Source: Clostridia bacterium
GTDB taxonomy: Bacteria > Bacillota > Clostridia > Oscillospirales > CAG-272
DNA: 12,620 bases
Assembly (NCBI GenBank): GCA_017379815.1
Contig: JAFNVK010000204.1
Location: forward strand, 1 to 12,620
Reading direction: 5' to 3'
The notes below the pieces were generated by a model. It saw only the letters and a program-made list of their open reading frames with translations. It was not told the origin of the DNA and ran no database searches. Below are positions 1 through 5,592 of the stretch, piece after piece (position 1 is the stretch's first letter; every line of letters starts with the position of its first letter). A program made the translations under genes and the position numbers.

Positions 1-423
1 CACCTGCTTGGGATGCTCACCATGACACTCACGCTGGTCTTTCGCGTAAAGGCACTGATCCCGATCTACCTTTACGTTCTGCTCAACGGGCTTTACGCAG
101 GCTTCAACGTCTGGTGGGTACCGTACCTCTATATCTGGACAATCCTGTGGGGCGTGACGATGCTTTTGCCGCGGCATATGCCGCGCAAGGTGGCCGCAGT
201 GGTCTATCCGCTCGTTTGCGGCTTGCACGGCTTTGCCTTTGGGATCCTTTACGCTCCCGCGCAGGCGCTCTTTTTCCGCCTGGATTTTGCGGGAATGCTT
301 GCCTGGATCGCCGCGGGCTTTCCCTTTGATCTTTTGCACGCCGTGGGCAATCTTGCGGCAGGATGCCTGATCCTGCCTCTCTCCGCGCTTCTGTCACGCT
401 TGCTCAAGCGTTTTCCGTCCTGA
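1..423 (+). CDS. ECF transporter S component, 3' part only (5'-truncated by window)
   Basis: The reading frame is open from the first base and ends at a TGA at 421-423. The internal ATGs at 13 and 22 have no ribosome binding site, so the true start lies outside the window. About 140 residues remain, nearly all hydrophobic, with roughly four membrane segments, short loops and a basic tail (LLKRFPS). The pattern of aromatic membrane segments (YLYVLLNGLYAGFNVWWVPYL), a central LHGFAFG and a late FPFDLLHAVGN resembles membrane-embedded substrate-binding (S) subunits of energy-coupling-factor vitamin importers. These work with a shared EcfT and two ATPases that are not in this window. Family assignment is from recalled resemblance, and the substrate cannot be told from this fragment. 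An unrelated polytopic membrane protein remains possible. Confidence 0.65.
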   Translation, partial: HLLGMLTMTLTLVFRVKALIPIYLYVLLNGLYAGFNVWWVPYLYIWTILWGVTMLLPRHMPRKVAAVVYPLVCGLHGFAFGILYAPAQALFFRLDFAGMLAWIAAGFPFDLLHAVGNLAAGCLILPLSALLSRLLKRFPS

Positions 424-439
424 ATACGGCCCCCACCCG

Positions 440-505
440 AAAAAGCAGAAAAAGAGAGAGTCTTACGGAATTTTGCTTCCGCATTACTCTCTCTTCTGCT
501 TTTTT
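440..505. terminator. Bidirectional intrinsic terminator between convergent genes
   Basis: A long inverted repeat pairs AAAAAGCAGAA..AGAGAGAGT (440-461) with ACTCTCTCTTCTGCTTTTTT (485-504), with two extra A residues bulged in the left arm. The loop carries its own small hairpin (CGGAA..TTCCG, 466-481). The right end supplies a T run for rightward transcripts and the A run at 440-444 does the same for leftward ones. It sits 17 bases after the S-component stop and 4 bases beyond the stop of the leftward gene, so it most likely serves both. Confidence 0.85.
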
Positions 506-508
506 ATA

Positions 509-766
509 TCAGCCGCTTTTGCGTTCGCCCTCGCGCTCGAGCAGGTCGGCAAGCACGAAGGTGCCTGCAGCCAGAACAACGCCCGAGACGAGATACTCCG
601 CAAGCGGAGGATAAACGGCGTCGGCCAGGACGGGGTCTTTTTGCCTTGCCGCAAGATAGGAAAGCAGCAGAACCACGCCGCAGACCAGGATCAGCGCAAG
701 CTCGATATGTAGCACGGCGCGCGCGATGCGGCGCGGCTTTTTCTTTTGCGGTACAGAGTGTTTCAC
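509..766 (-). CDS. Small two-helix membrane protein, unknown function
   Basis: An 85-residue protein starting at a GTG (764-766 on the minus strand). Its start is fixed by AAGGAGG at 771-777, four bases upstream; a longer open frame to 955 has no such site and reads as noise. The N-terminus is strongly basic (residues 1-16, QKKKPRRIAR), followed by a hydrophobic helix at about 19-41, a short segment with KDPVLADAVYPP, a second helix at about 57-76, and a charged tail ending ERKSG. By the positive-inside rule the N-terminus should be cytoplasmic, and with two helices so should the tail. I do not recognise the family. It stands alone with its own promoter (872-900) and shares a terminator with the convergent gene. 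That the gene is real is likely; no function is offered. Confidence 0.75.
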   Translation of the reverse strand: MKHSVPQKKKPRRIARAVLHIELALILVCGVVLLLSYLAARQKDPVLADAVYPPLAEYLVSGVVLAAGTFVLADLLEREGERKSG

Positions 767-871
767 GTTGCCTCCTTGTTTTGGTATGTTTATTCGTTTT
801 TTGCAAAATGTATATTCGATCCTTTTCGACAATGCAGAAGGAAGAAGCAAAACCGAGACTTTGCTATGTCC

Positions 872-900
872 AGTATAGCAGATCGGCCCCTCTCTGTAAA
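872..900 (-). promoter_or_regulatory. Sigma-A promoter for the small membrane protein gene
   Basis: Read on the minus strand: -35 TTTACA (895-900), a 17-base spacer, then -10 TATACT (872-877) preceded by TGC, an extended -10. Predicted transcription start near 865 gives a leader of about 100 bases before the GTG at 766. Confidence 0.75.
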
Positions 901-944
901 GGCAAAGATTCTGCCGCTTTATGCAAAAAGCGGGAGACTCGCCG

Positions 945-950
945 TATAAT
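945..950 (+). promoter_or_regulatory. Candidate rightward -10 element (TATAAT)
   Basis: A perfect TATAAT at 945-950. The hexamer 17 bases upstream (922-927, TGCAAA) is a poor -35, so activity is uncertain. If used, the transcript would begin near 957, inside the inverted repeat 950-979, and run through a structured leader of more than 200 bases toward the gene at 1182. Confidence 0.35.
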
Positions 951-979
951 GCCAAAATTCGACGGTTGATTTTTTGGCA
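950..979. repeat. 8-bp inverted repeat overlapping the 945-950 promoter
   Basis: TGCCAAAA (950-957) pairs with TTTTGGCA (972-979) around a 14-base loop. Its position across the predicted start point fits either an operator or a stem-loop at the 5' end of an RNA. There is no T run directly after it on the plus strand, so it is not a terminator in that direction. Confidence 0.5.
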
Positions 980-1026
980 AAATCCGCATATTCAAGCAAA
1001 AAAAGAGAATGTTTATTCGTCAGGTC

Positions 1027-1042
1027 TCGGCATTCGTGCCGA
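1027..1042 (+). other. Hairpin with TTCG tetraloop
   Basis: TCGGCA (1027-1032), TTCG, TGCCGA (1037-1042): a perfect six-base-pair stem closed by a TTCG loop. It is followed at 1049-1078 by AAAAAACG and CGTTTTTT, a weaker pair that ends in six T residues and could act as a poor terminator or attenuator. Confidence 0.5.
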
Positions 1043-1123
1043 TCCAACAAAAAACGCCTCTTTCGTTTGTCGTTTTTTCACAAAGAGTGGCGAATTTTGC
1101 TTGGGTTTGTCGCTTGCGGAATG

Positions 1124-1132
1124 TGGTACAAT
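1124..1132 (+). promoter_or_regulatory. Extended -10 promoter for the DUF6514-like gene
   Basis: TGG followed by TACAAT (1127-1132) forms an extended -10. The -35 region is weak (GGTTTG or GTTTGT, 1104-1110). A start near 1139 would give a leader of about 43 bases before the ATG at 1182. Confidence 0.5.
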
Positions 1133-1181
1133 GGAGTCGGCGGGAATTTCCCGCAAACGATGCAAGAAATGGAGAATCATC

Positions 1182-1490
1182 ATGAACCTTCCGCAAACCG
1201 AAACGGAAAAGACCTGCATTTTGCTCAAGGAAAGCCTTTCCTATCTCAACGGCGAGCCGCTCAGCACCCGCCTTTTGCTTGAGCGAGAGGAGGGTGGAGC
1301 GGCTTTTCTCACCGAGAGCGCCTATCTTGGCGAGCGTGTCTGCGTGCGCCTTGGGCGCGATCCCGAGACCGCGATCGCCTTTTTCCTGCGTGTGGCGGGA
1401 GGCGAGGTGACGCCGGTTATCCTTCAGGACGTTCTGGAAGATTTTTTCTATGAGCAAAAAAATGTCAAAAAATCCCTTTACATTTGCTGA
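1182..1490 (+). CDS. Small DUF6514-like protein
   Basis: A 102-residue protein. The ATG at 1182 is preceded by GGAGA at 1171-1175; the frame is open further upstream to 921 but that part has no ribosome binding site and no protein-like character. The C-terminal half carries a pattern I associate with the clostridial DUF6514 family: a strand around GERVCVRLGRD (50-60), an Asp/Glu-containing helix, then GEVTPVILQDVLEDFF (74-89), matching the usual 'xSPxHLxDVVEDFL' ending. No signal peptide or membrane helix is visible, so it should be cytoplasmic. The extension after the motif (EQKNVKKSLYIC) is short and basic. No biochemical role is known to me for this family. It lies just upstream of nrdR, and its last codons overlap the nrdR promoter, so the two may be expressed separately despite their proximity. 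Confidence 0.75.
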   Translation: MNLPQTETEKTCILLKESLSYLNGEPLSTRLLLEREEGGAAFLTESAYLGERVCVRLGRDPETAIAFFLRVAGGEVTPVILQDVLEDFFYEQKNVKKSLYIC

Positions 1491-1505
1491 AATCCGTGAT
1501 ATAAT
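1477..1505 (+). promoter_or_regulatory. Near-consensus sigma-A promoter for nrdR
   Basis: -35 TTTACA (1477-1482), 17-base spacer, -10 TATAAT (1500-1505) with TGA before it (extended -10). The -35 lies inside the last codons of the upstream gene, whose stop is 1488-1490. The start point should be near 1512, leaving a leader of about 43 bases. Confidence 0.8.
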
Positions 1506-1523
1506 AAATTAATATTAAAAAAT

Positions 1524-1541
1524 AAGGAAGGTCGTTTGACC
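1524..1541 (+). promoter_or_regulatory. nrdR: Distant nrdR ribosome binding site with adjoining hairpin
   Basis: AAGGAAGG at 1524-1531 is the only good Shine-Dalgarno match but ends 23 bases before the ATG at 1555 (17 before a TTG at 1549). Between them, GGTC (1530-1533) can pair with GACC (1538-1541), or GTCG (1531-1534) with CGAC (1541-1544). Either fold would shorten the effective distance but would also bury the last bases of the binding site. Confidence 0.45.
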
Positions 1542-1554
1542 GACGGTATTGAAC

Positions 1555-2010
1555 ATGAAGTGTCCGAATTGCGGATTTCCGGATAGCAAGGTGATCGATT
1601 CCCGACCTGTTACCGAGGGCAACAGCATTCGCAGAAGACGTGAATGCCTGGCCTGCCAGAAGCGATTCACTACCTTTGAAATGATCGAGACGGTGCAGAT
1701 CATCGTGCTCAAAAAGAGCGGCGGCAAGGAGCTTTTCGATAAGCAAAAGCTGCTCACCGGCGTGCTTAAAGCTACGCAGAAGCGTCCCGTGGATGCCGTA
1801 GCGCTGGTCAATGAGATCGAGGCCGAGCTGCAAAACACGCTCTGCCACGAGATCTCCTCCACGGCGCTTGGCGAAATGGTGATGCAAAAGCTTCGCACGC
1901 GTGACGAGGTCGCCTACGTCCGCTTTGCATCGGTTTATCGTGAGTTCAAGGATATCGATACCTTCCTCGAGGAGCTGAACGGCCTCAAGCAGGCGCTTCC
2001 CGAGTCCTGA
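1555..2010 (+). CDS. nrdR: NrdR, repressor of ribonucleotide reductase genes
   Basis: A 151-residue protein matching NrdR along its full usual length. A zinc ribbon is formed by C3, C6, C31 and C34, followed by the family signature around DSRP (15-18), then SIRRRREC (24-31) and KRFTTFE. The remainder is an ATP-cone domain at about 49-139, which senses ATP/dATP. NrdR is a nucleotide-controlled repressor of ribonucleotide reductase operons, acting at paired NrdR boxes; no nrd gene or obvious box is in this window. I chose the ATG at 1555 because family members begin MKCP; a TTG two codons upstream (1549) would add only MN and is slightly nearer the ribosome binding site. It has its own promoter and a strong terminator, so it appears monocistronic. 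Identity is secure. Confidence 0.97.
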   Translation: MKCPNCGFPDSKVIDSRPVTEGNSIRRRRECLACQKRFTTFEMIETVQIIVLKKSGGKELFDKQKLLTGVLKATQKRPVDAVALVNEIEAELQNTLCHEISSTALGEMVMQKLRTRDEVAYVRFASVYREFKDIDTFLEELNGLKQALPES

Positions 2011-2021
2011 TCGGATAAGAC

Positions 2022-2074
2022 AAAGGCGGCACGCCACCCTTTTTTGAAGGAGAAGGGAAGCGTGCCGCCTTTTT
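2022..2074 (+). terminator. Intrinsic terminator after nrdR
   Basis: AAAGGCGGCACGC (2022-2034) pairs with GCGTGCCGCCTTT (2060-2072), a perfect 13-bp stem ending in TTTTT (2070-2074). The 25-base loop can form a second small stem, CCCTT with AAGGG. It starts 11 bases after the nrdR stop. Confidence 0.93.
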
Positions 2075-2102
2075 CACCGATCGCTTTGCTCCATCGGCAG
2101 AA

Positions 2103-2130
2103 TTGCCGGATGAAAAAGGAACCATACTGT
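2103..2130 (+). promoter_or_regulatory. Weak candidate promoter for the MBOAT operon
   Basis: A promoter is expected between the terminator ending at 2074 and the start at 2182. The best pair I find is TTGCCG (2103-2108), a 16-base spacer and TACTGT (2125-2130); TATATA at 2130-2135 is an alternative -10 at poor spacing (21). The -35 overlaps a small hairpin, CGGCA (2095-2099) with TGCCG (2104-2108). The leader also holds GGCC-rich self-complementary sequence at 2138-2162. Confidence 0.3.
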
Positions 2131-2181
2131 ATATACCCGGTGGCCTTGGCGGCCGAATACCGAGAGAAAGGAGGGGGAACG

Positions 2182-3591
2182 GTGGTATTTTCGTCATTGC
2201 TTTTTTTGTTTGCGTATCTTCCGATCACGCTTCTTTGCTATTACGCCGTTCCGCGCAAATGGCGCAATCTCGTGCTGTTTGCGGTCAGTCTTCTCTTTTA
2301 CGGCTGGGGAGAGCCGGTCTATATCCTGCTGATGATGCTCTCGATCACCTCGGCGTATTTCTTTGGCTTCTTCATCGAGCGCTACCGCACGTCCGCTCCC
2401 AAAAAGGCGAAATGGATGATGATCCTTTCGGTTGCGGTGAGCCTTGCCTTACTTTTCTTCTTCAAGTACTACAACTTCTTTGCCGAGAATCTTTCGCGCC
2501 TTCCCCTGATCGAGATCCCCGGGATCGAGGCACTCAAGCTTCCCATCGGCATCTCCTTTTATACCTTCCAGATCATTTCCTACACGGTGGATCTTTACCG
2601 CAGGGATTGCGAGCTGCAGAGGAATTATATCACCTTTGGCACCTACGTCACCCTTTTCCCTCAGCTCATTGCAGGACCTATCGTGCGCTACCGCGACGTG
2701 GACGAGCAGCTGCGCGAGAGGAAGGAGAGTGTTTCGGACTTCGCCGCAGGCGTTGCGCGCCTCACGGTAGGTCTGTGCAAGAAGATCCTCGTGGGAGATC
2801 TGCTTGCGGCAGGCTCGGAGTATTTTCGCCATCTTGCAGTCCTGGAAAACACGGCCCTTGGCGCGTGGATGACGATCATTCTGTATACCTTGCACCTCTA
2901 TTATGATTTCTCGGGTTACTCGGACATGGCGATCGGCCTTGGGCGAATGCTCGGCTTCCGCTTTCCCGAGAACTTCAACTATCCCTATATCGCAAAAAGC
3001 ATTACCGAATTCTGGCGCAGATGGCACATTTCGCTCTCCACCTGGTTCCGTGAGTACGTTTACATTCCGCTCGGCGGCAACCGACGGGGAAGCGCGAGAC
3101 AGTATCTCAATCTTGCGGTCGTCTGGCTGCTGACCGGATTCTGGCACGGTGCGAGCTGGAATTTTGTCCTTTGGGGAATTTACTTTTTGGTGATCCTGAT
3201 CATCGAAAAGGCCTTCCTGCTCAAGGTGTTGGACAAGACCCCCGCTGCTTTGCGGCATATCTATGCGATGCTTTTGGTCACGCTGGGCTTTTTGATCTTC
3301 TCCTATCCCGATCTTACCACGGCCAAGGATTGCTTCCTGTCGCTCTTTGGCGTTGGCTGTGTCGGTGCGACCTCGGCGGTGGCCACCTACGAGGTTTTGC
3401 GCATTCTGCCCCTGATCCTGCTTGCGGCCATTGGCGCGACCCCGATCCCGAAGAAGCTCTTTGCCGCGCTTCGCGAAAAATGGAAGCCGGCCGAGCTGTT
3501 CGTGCCCCTGCTCACGGCGGCAGGTCTCCTGCTTTGCGTCGCTTACCTTGTAGACTCCACCTTCAGCCCATTTGCGTACTTGAATTTCTGA
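2182..3591 (+). CDS. MBOAT-family membrane O-acyltransferase (AlgI/PatA-like)
   Basis: A 469-residue polytopic membrane protein. The GTG at 2182 is chosen because AAGGAGG (2168-2174) sits seven bases upstream and the resulting N-terminus (MVFSSLLFLFAYLP) is the usual one for this family; the frame extends to a TTG at 2044, inside the nrdR terminator, which is implausible. About ten hydrophobic segments are visible. Family hallmarks include YYDFSGYSDMAIG (D242), FWRRWHISLSTWFREY (H282) and GFWHGASWNF, whose H322 corresponds to the invariant catalytic histidine. AlgI/PatA proteins pass acyl groups, usually acetyl, across the membrane to an extracytoplasmic partner that modifies polysaccharide or peptidoglycan. 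The next gene is such a partner. The polymer modified here cannot be read from the sequence. Family assignment is firm. Confidence 0.95.
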   Translation: MVFSSLLFLFAYLPITLLCYYAVPRKWRNLVLFAVSLLFYGWGEPVYILLMMLSITSAYFFGFFIERYRTSAPKKAKWMMILSVAVSLALLFFFKYYNFFAENLSRLPLIEIPGIEALKLPIGISFYTFQIISYTVDLYRRDCELQRNYITFGTYVTLFPQLIAGPIVRYRDVDEQLRERKESVSDFAAGVARLTVGLCKKILVGDLLAAGSEYFRHLAVLENTALGAWMTIILYTLHLYYDFSGYSDMAIGLGRMLGFRFPENFNYPYIAKSITEFWRRWHISLSTWFREYVYIPLGGNRRGSARQYLNLAVVWLLTGFWHGASWNFVLWGIYFLVILIIEKAFLLKVLDKTPAALRHIYAMLLVTLGFLIFSYPDLTTAKDCFLSLFGVGCVGATSAVATYEVLRILPLILLAAIGATPIPKKLFAALREKWKPAELFVPLLTAAGLLLCVAYLVDSTFSPFAYLNF

Positions 3592-3621
3592 TCTGCAGTG
3601 AAAAAAAGGAGGAATATCGAC

Positions 3622-4803
3622 ATGAACGTCAAGCGCATCACCGAGATCTTGACCCTTGCGGTCTTTCTCCCGGTGATTTTCGGATTTGCAATCGGTTTTC
3701 TGCTTCTTCCCGATCGGGAGTTCTCCGAGCAGGAGAACCGCTCTCTGCGCACTCTTCCTGAGTTCACCCTCGAAAAGCTTGCCTCGGGACGCTTTGCCGA
3801 GGAGATCAACGATTATTTTGCCGATCAGTTTCCCCTGCGCGATCCTCTCGTTGGCATCAAGGGACTTGCCGAGATCGCGATGGGGAAGGGCGAGAACGAC
3901 GGCGTCCTTCTGGGAAGGGACGGTTATCTTGCCAAGCGCCGCTTTGCCATGCGGTGTCGGGACGGACGGATCCTGCCCGATATAGACGCCTTTGACGAGG
4001 AGCACGTCCGCGATGCGGCACGCGCGATCAAGCGCGTGAGCGACGGGACCGAGCTTCCGTTTTCGATCTTCCTTACGGGGCGCACGCTGGACGTGGCTGC
4101 TTCAAAATTTTCCTATCCCTCGGCATATAGCGACGCGCTGCTTTCCCTTTTGCGCGAGGAGCTTGGCGACGTGGAGGGCTATATCGACTCCGTCCCCCTC
4201 TACCGCGAGAAGACCGAGGCGGGGGAGGAGGTCTATTACCGCACGGATCACCATTGGACCACGCTTGGCGCGTATTACGCCTACGGCGAGATCCTGCGCT
4301 CCTTCGGCATGGAGGAGGAGATCCTGCCCGCAAGCGCCTTTGAGCGCGTGACCGTTTCGGACGCCTTTTACGGCACGTCCTGGTCGGCGGGAGGCATGAA
4401 GTTCGTCTCGCCCGATACGATCGAGCTTTGGCTCTTGGGCGACGAGGATCGCTACGAGGTCACGGCGGACGGAAGAACGCTTGAGGGATTTTACAGCTAC
4501 CGCTATCTGGAGGAAAAGGATCAGTATTCGCTCTTCCTTGACGGCACGCACGACGTGGTCACCGTCAAGCGGCGCGACGGAGTCGAGCGCCCCACGCTCG
4601 TTCTCTTCAAGGATAGCTTTGCCAATTCGGTCGCACCCTTTTTGGCACGGCACTTCGACCTGGTCCTGCTCAATCTCTCCTCGGTGCGTACGGATTATAC
4701 CAACATCACCGCCTACTGTGAGGAATACGGCGCGGATTACGTTCTGCTGATCTACACCCTGGAGAACGTGGTCACCACGAATAAGATGAATGGCCTTCGA
4801 TAA
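3622..4803 (+). CDS. DHHW-family (AlgX/PatB-type) SGNH-like O-acyltransferase partner
   Basis: A 393-residue protein. ATG 3622 follows AAAGGAGG (3605-3612) by nine bases; a GTG eight codons upstream at 3598 precedes that site and is not used in my call. Residues 8-29 form a single hydrophobic anchor, so the rest should lie outside the membrane. Next comes the segment EFSEQENRSLRTLPEF (33-48), typical of these proteins. The name-giving motif is TDHHW (D209, H210, H211, W212) and a later FKDSFANS places S332 as the likely nucleophile, so an Asp/His/Ser set of the AlgX/PatB type is complete. Such proteins complete transfer of acetyl from the MBOAT partner to an extracellular glycan. It starts 30 bases after the MBOAT stop with no terminator between, indicating one transcript. 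Catalytic roles are inferred from family resemblance. Confidence 0.92.
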   Translation: MNVKRITEILTLAVFLPVIFGFAIGFLLLPDREFSEQENRSLRTLPEFTLEKLASGRFAEEINDYFADQFPLRDPLVGIKGLAEIAMGKGENDGVLLGRDGYLAKRRFAMRCRDGRILPDIDAFDEEHVRDAARAIKRVSDGTELPFSIFLTGRTLDVAASKFSYPSAYSDALLSLLREELGDVEGYIDSVPLYREKTEAGEEVYYRTDHHWTTLGAYYAYGEILRSFGMEEEILPASAFERVTVSDAFYGTSWSAGGMKFVSPDTIELWLLGDEDRYEVTADGRTLEGFYSYRYLEEKDQYSLFLDGTHDVVTVKRRDGVERPTLVLFKDSFANSVAPFLARHFDLVLLNLSSVRTDYTNITAYCEEYGADYVLLIYTLENVVTTNKMNGLR

Positions 4804-4820
4804 ATCGGGAGGAAGAAAAA

Positions 4821-5525
4821 ATGCAAAAATTCAAGAAACCGCTCACGGTGATCGCGATCGTTATGGGGGCACTTTTGCTCGGCGCTGTCGTCATGGGCGT
4901 CCTCAACGCCCTCGTCGCGGATGGAGCATGGCACTTTGGCTGGGAAAGCTACCGCTACGAGGATAGCGGCTACGAGATCGGCGGTGCATCCGTGCCCTCA
5001 CGCACCGTGCGCCACATCGACCTTGACTGGCTGGACGGCGACGTGACCGTCCTTCCGTGCGACGACAAATACATCTCCTTTAGCGAACAGAGCTCGGGAA
5101 CGCTTAAGGATGAGGATGAGCTCCGCTGGCATCTGAGCGAGGACGGAAGCACTCTGACGGTCAAGTGCCGCAAGTCCGCTTGGTTCCTCTCCGCCTCCGC
5201 GGATACGCGCAAGACGCTGGTCCTGCGCATCCCGCGGGAAATGCTTGCCGATCTGCAAACGCTCAGCATCACGACAAGACGGGGTAGCGTGACCCTGTCA
5301 AACGTTGAGCCGAAGACGCTTGTGATCGACACGCAACGCGGCGACGTTACGCTTTCCTACACGGAGGACGCCTCCTTCTCGCTCGTCTGGACGGGGGAAA
5401 AGGGAAGCCTTGCCTCGGATCTGCCCCTGACCCGTGTTGAGGACGCTTACCTTTATCGAGACGGACGGAGCCGTCTTTCCATCACGAGCAAATACGGAGA
5501 TCTGACGCTGAAGCTTCTCGAGTGA
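4821..5525 (+). CDS. Membrane-anchored DUF4097-like beta-repeat protein
   Basis: A 234-residue protein. ATG 4821 lies eight bases after GGGAGG (4807-4812) and 17 bases after the DHHW gene stop, so it is the third gene of the operon. Residues 8-32 are a hydrophobic anchor after a basic start (MQKFKKP); the remainder should be extracytoplasmic. The outer part has repeated short strands of the form x-G-(D/S)-V-T-L: DGDVTV (near 73), RGSVTLS, RGDVTLS and YGDLTLK, the stacking-strand pattern of the DUF4097 (adhesin-like or LiaG-like) fold. No catalytic motif is visible. In other Firmicutes, DUF4097 proteins are often linked to envelope-stress modules. Here the link to an O-acylation pair suggests a scaffold or envelope role, which is inference from position. 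The family assignment is by pattern and is moderately sure. Confidence 0.8.
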   Translation: MQKFKKPLTVIAIVMGALLLGAVVMGVLNALVADGAWHFGWESYRYEDSGYEIGGASVPSRTVRHIDLDWLDGDVTVLPCDDKYISFSEQSSGTLKDEDELRWHLSEDGSTLTVKCRKSAWFLSASADTRKTLVLRIPREMLADLQTLSITTRRGSVTLSNVEPKTLVIDTQRGDVTLSYTEDASFSLVWTGEKGSLASDLPLTRVEDAYLYRDGRSRLSITSKYGDLTLKLLE

Positions 5526-5536
5526 GCGGTAAAACG

Positions 5537-5578
5537 AAAAGCACCCGCATGCAATCCTGCATGCGGGCGCTTTTTTTT
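5537..5578. terminator. Terminator shared by the MBOAT operon and ftsK
   Basis: GCACCCGCATGCA (5541-5553) pairs with TGCATGCGGGCGC (5558-5570) around ATCC, with a single A-C mismatch, followed by eight T residues (5571-5578). AAAA at 5537-5540 gives leftward transcripts a short U run, so it probably also serves ftsK, whose stop is at 5593-5595. Leftward efficiency should be lower. Confidence 0.93.
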
Positions 5579-5592
5579 ATGGTGTGTCGGGA

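Larger units (their letters stand above)
767..1181. other. 415-bp gene-free region with promoters and inverted repeats
   Basis: No convincing gene lies here; the open frames lack ribosome binding sites and family likeness. It contains the leftward promoter at 872-900, a weaker rightward TATAAT at 945-950, an inverted repeat at 950-979, a 6-bp stem with a TTCG loop at 1027-1042, an AAAAAACG/CGTTTTTT pair at 1049-1078, and a rightward extended -10 at 1124-1132. The 12-mer ATGTTTATTCGT occurs twice in direct orientation (786-797 and 1009-1020), and related GCAAAAT..ATATTC blocks follow or precede the copies. An RNA gene or long regulated leader between 957 and 1080 is possible but unproven. Confidence 0.5.

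Noticed and set aside
767..955. N-terminal extension of the small membrane protein to 148 aa
   Set aside because: It reads through the gene's own promoter at 872-900, and AAGGAGG directly precedes the GTG at 764-766.
921..1181. Upstream extension of the 102-aa gene's frame, giving a 189-aa protein
   Set aside because: No ribosome binding site at 921, the extra part looks like translated intergenic DNA, and a good site precedes the ATG at 1182.
2050..2057. GAGAAGGG, identical to the SpoIIIE/FtsK polarity octamer described in B. subtilis
   Set aside because: A single 8-base match in 12.6 kb on two strands is expected about 0.4 times by chance, and it lies in a terminator loop.
2044..2181. TTG start for the MBOAT protein at 2044
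   Set aside because: It lies in the loop of the nrdR terminator; the GTG at 2182 has an ideal ribosome binding site and the family N-terminus.
2449..4005. 518-residue open frame opposite the MBOAT and DHHW genes
   Set aside because: It spans two genes and their junction, has no ribosome binding site, and reads as an antisense shadow of GC-rich codons.
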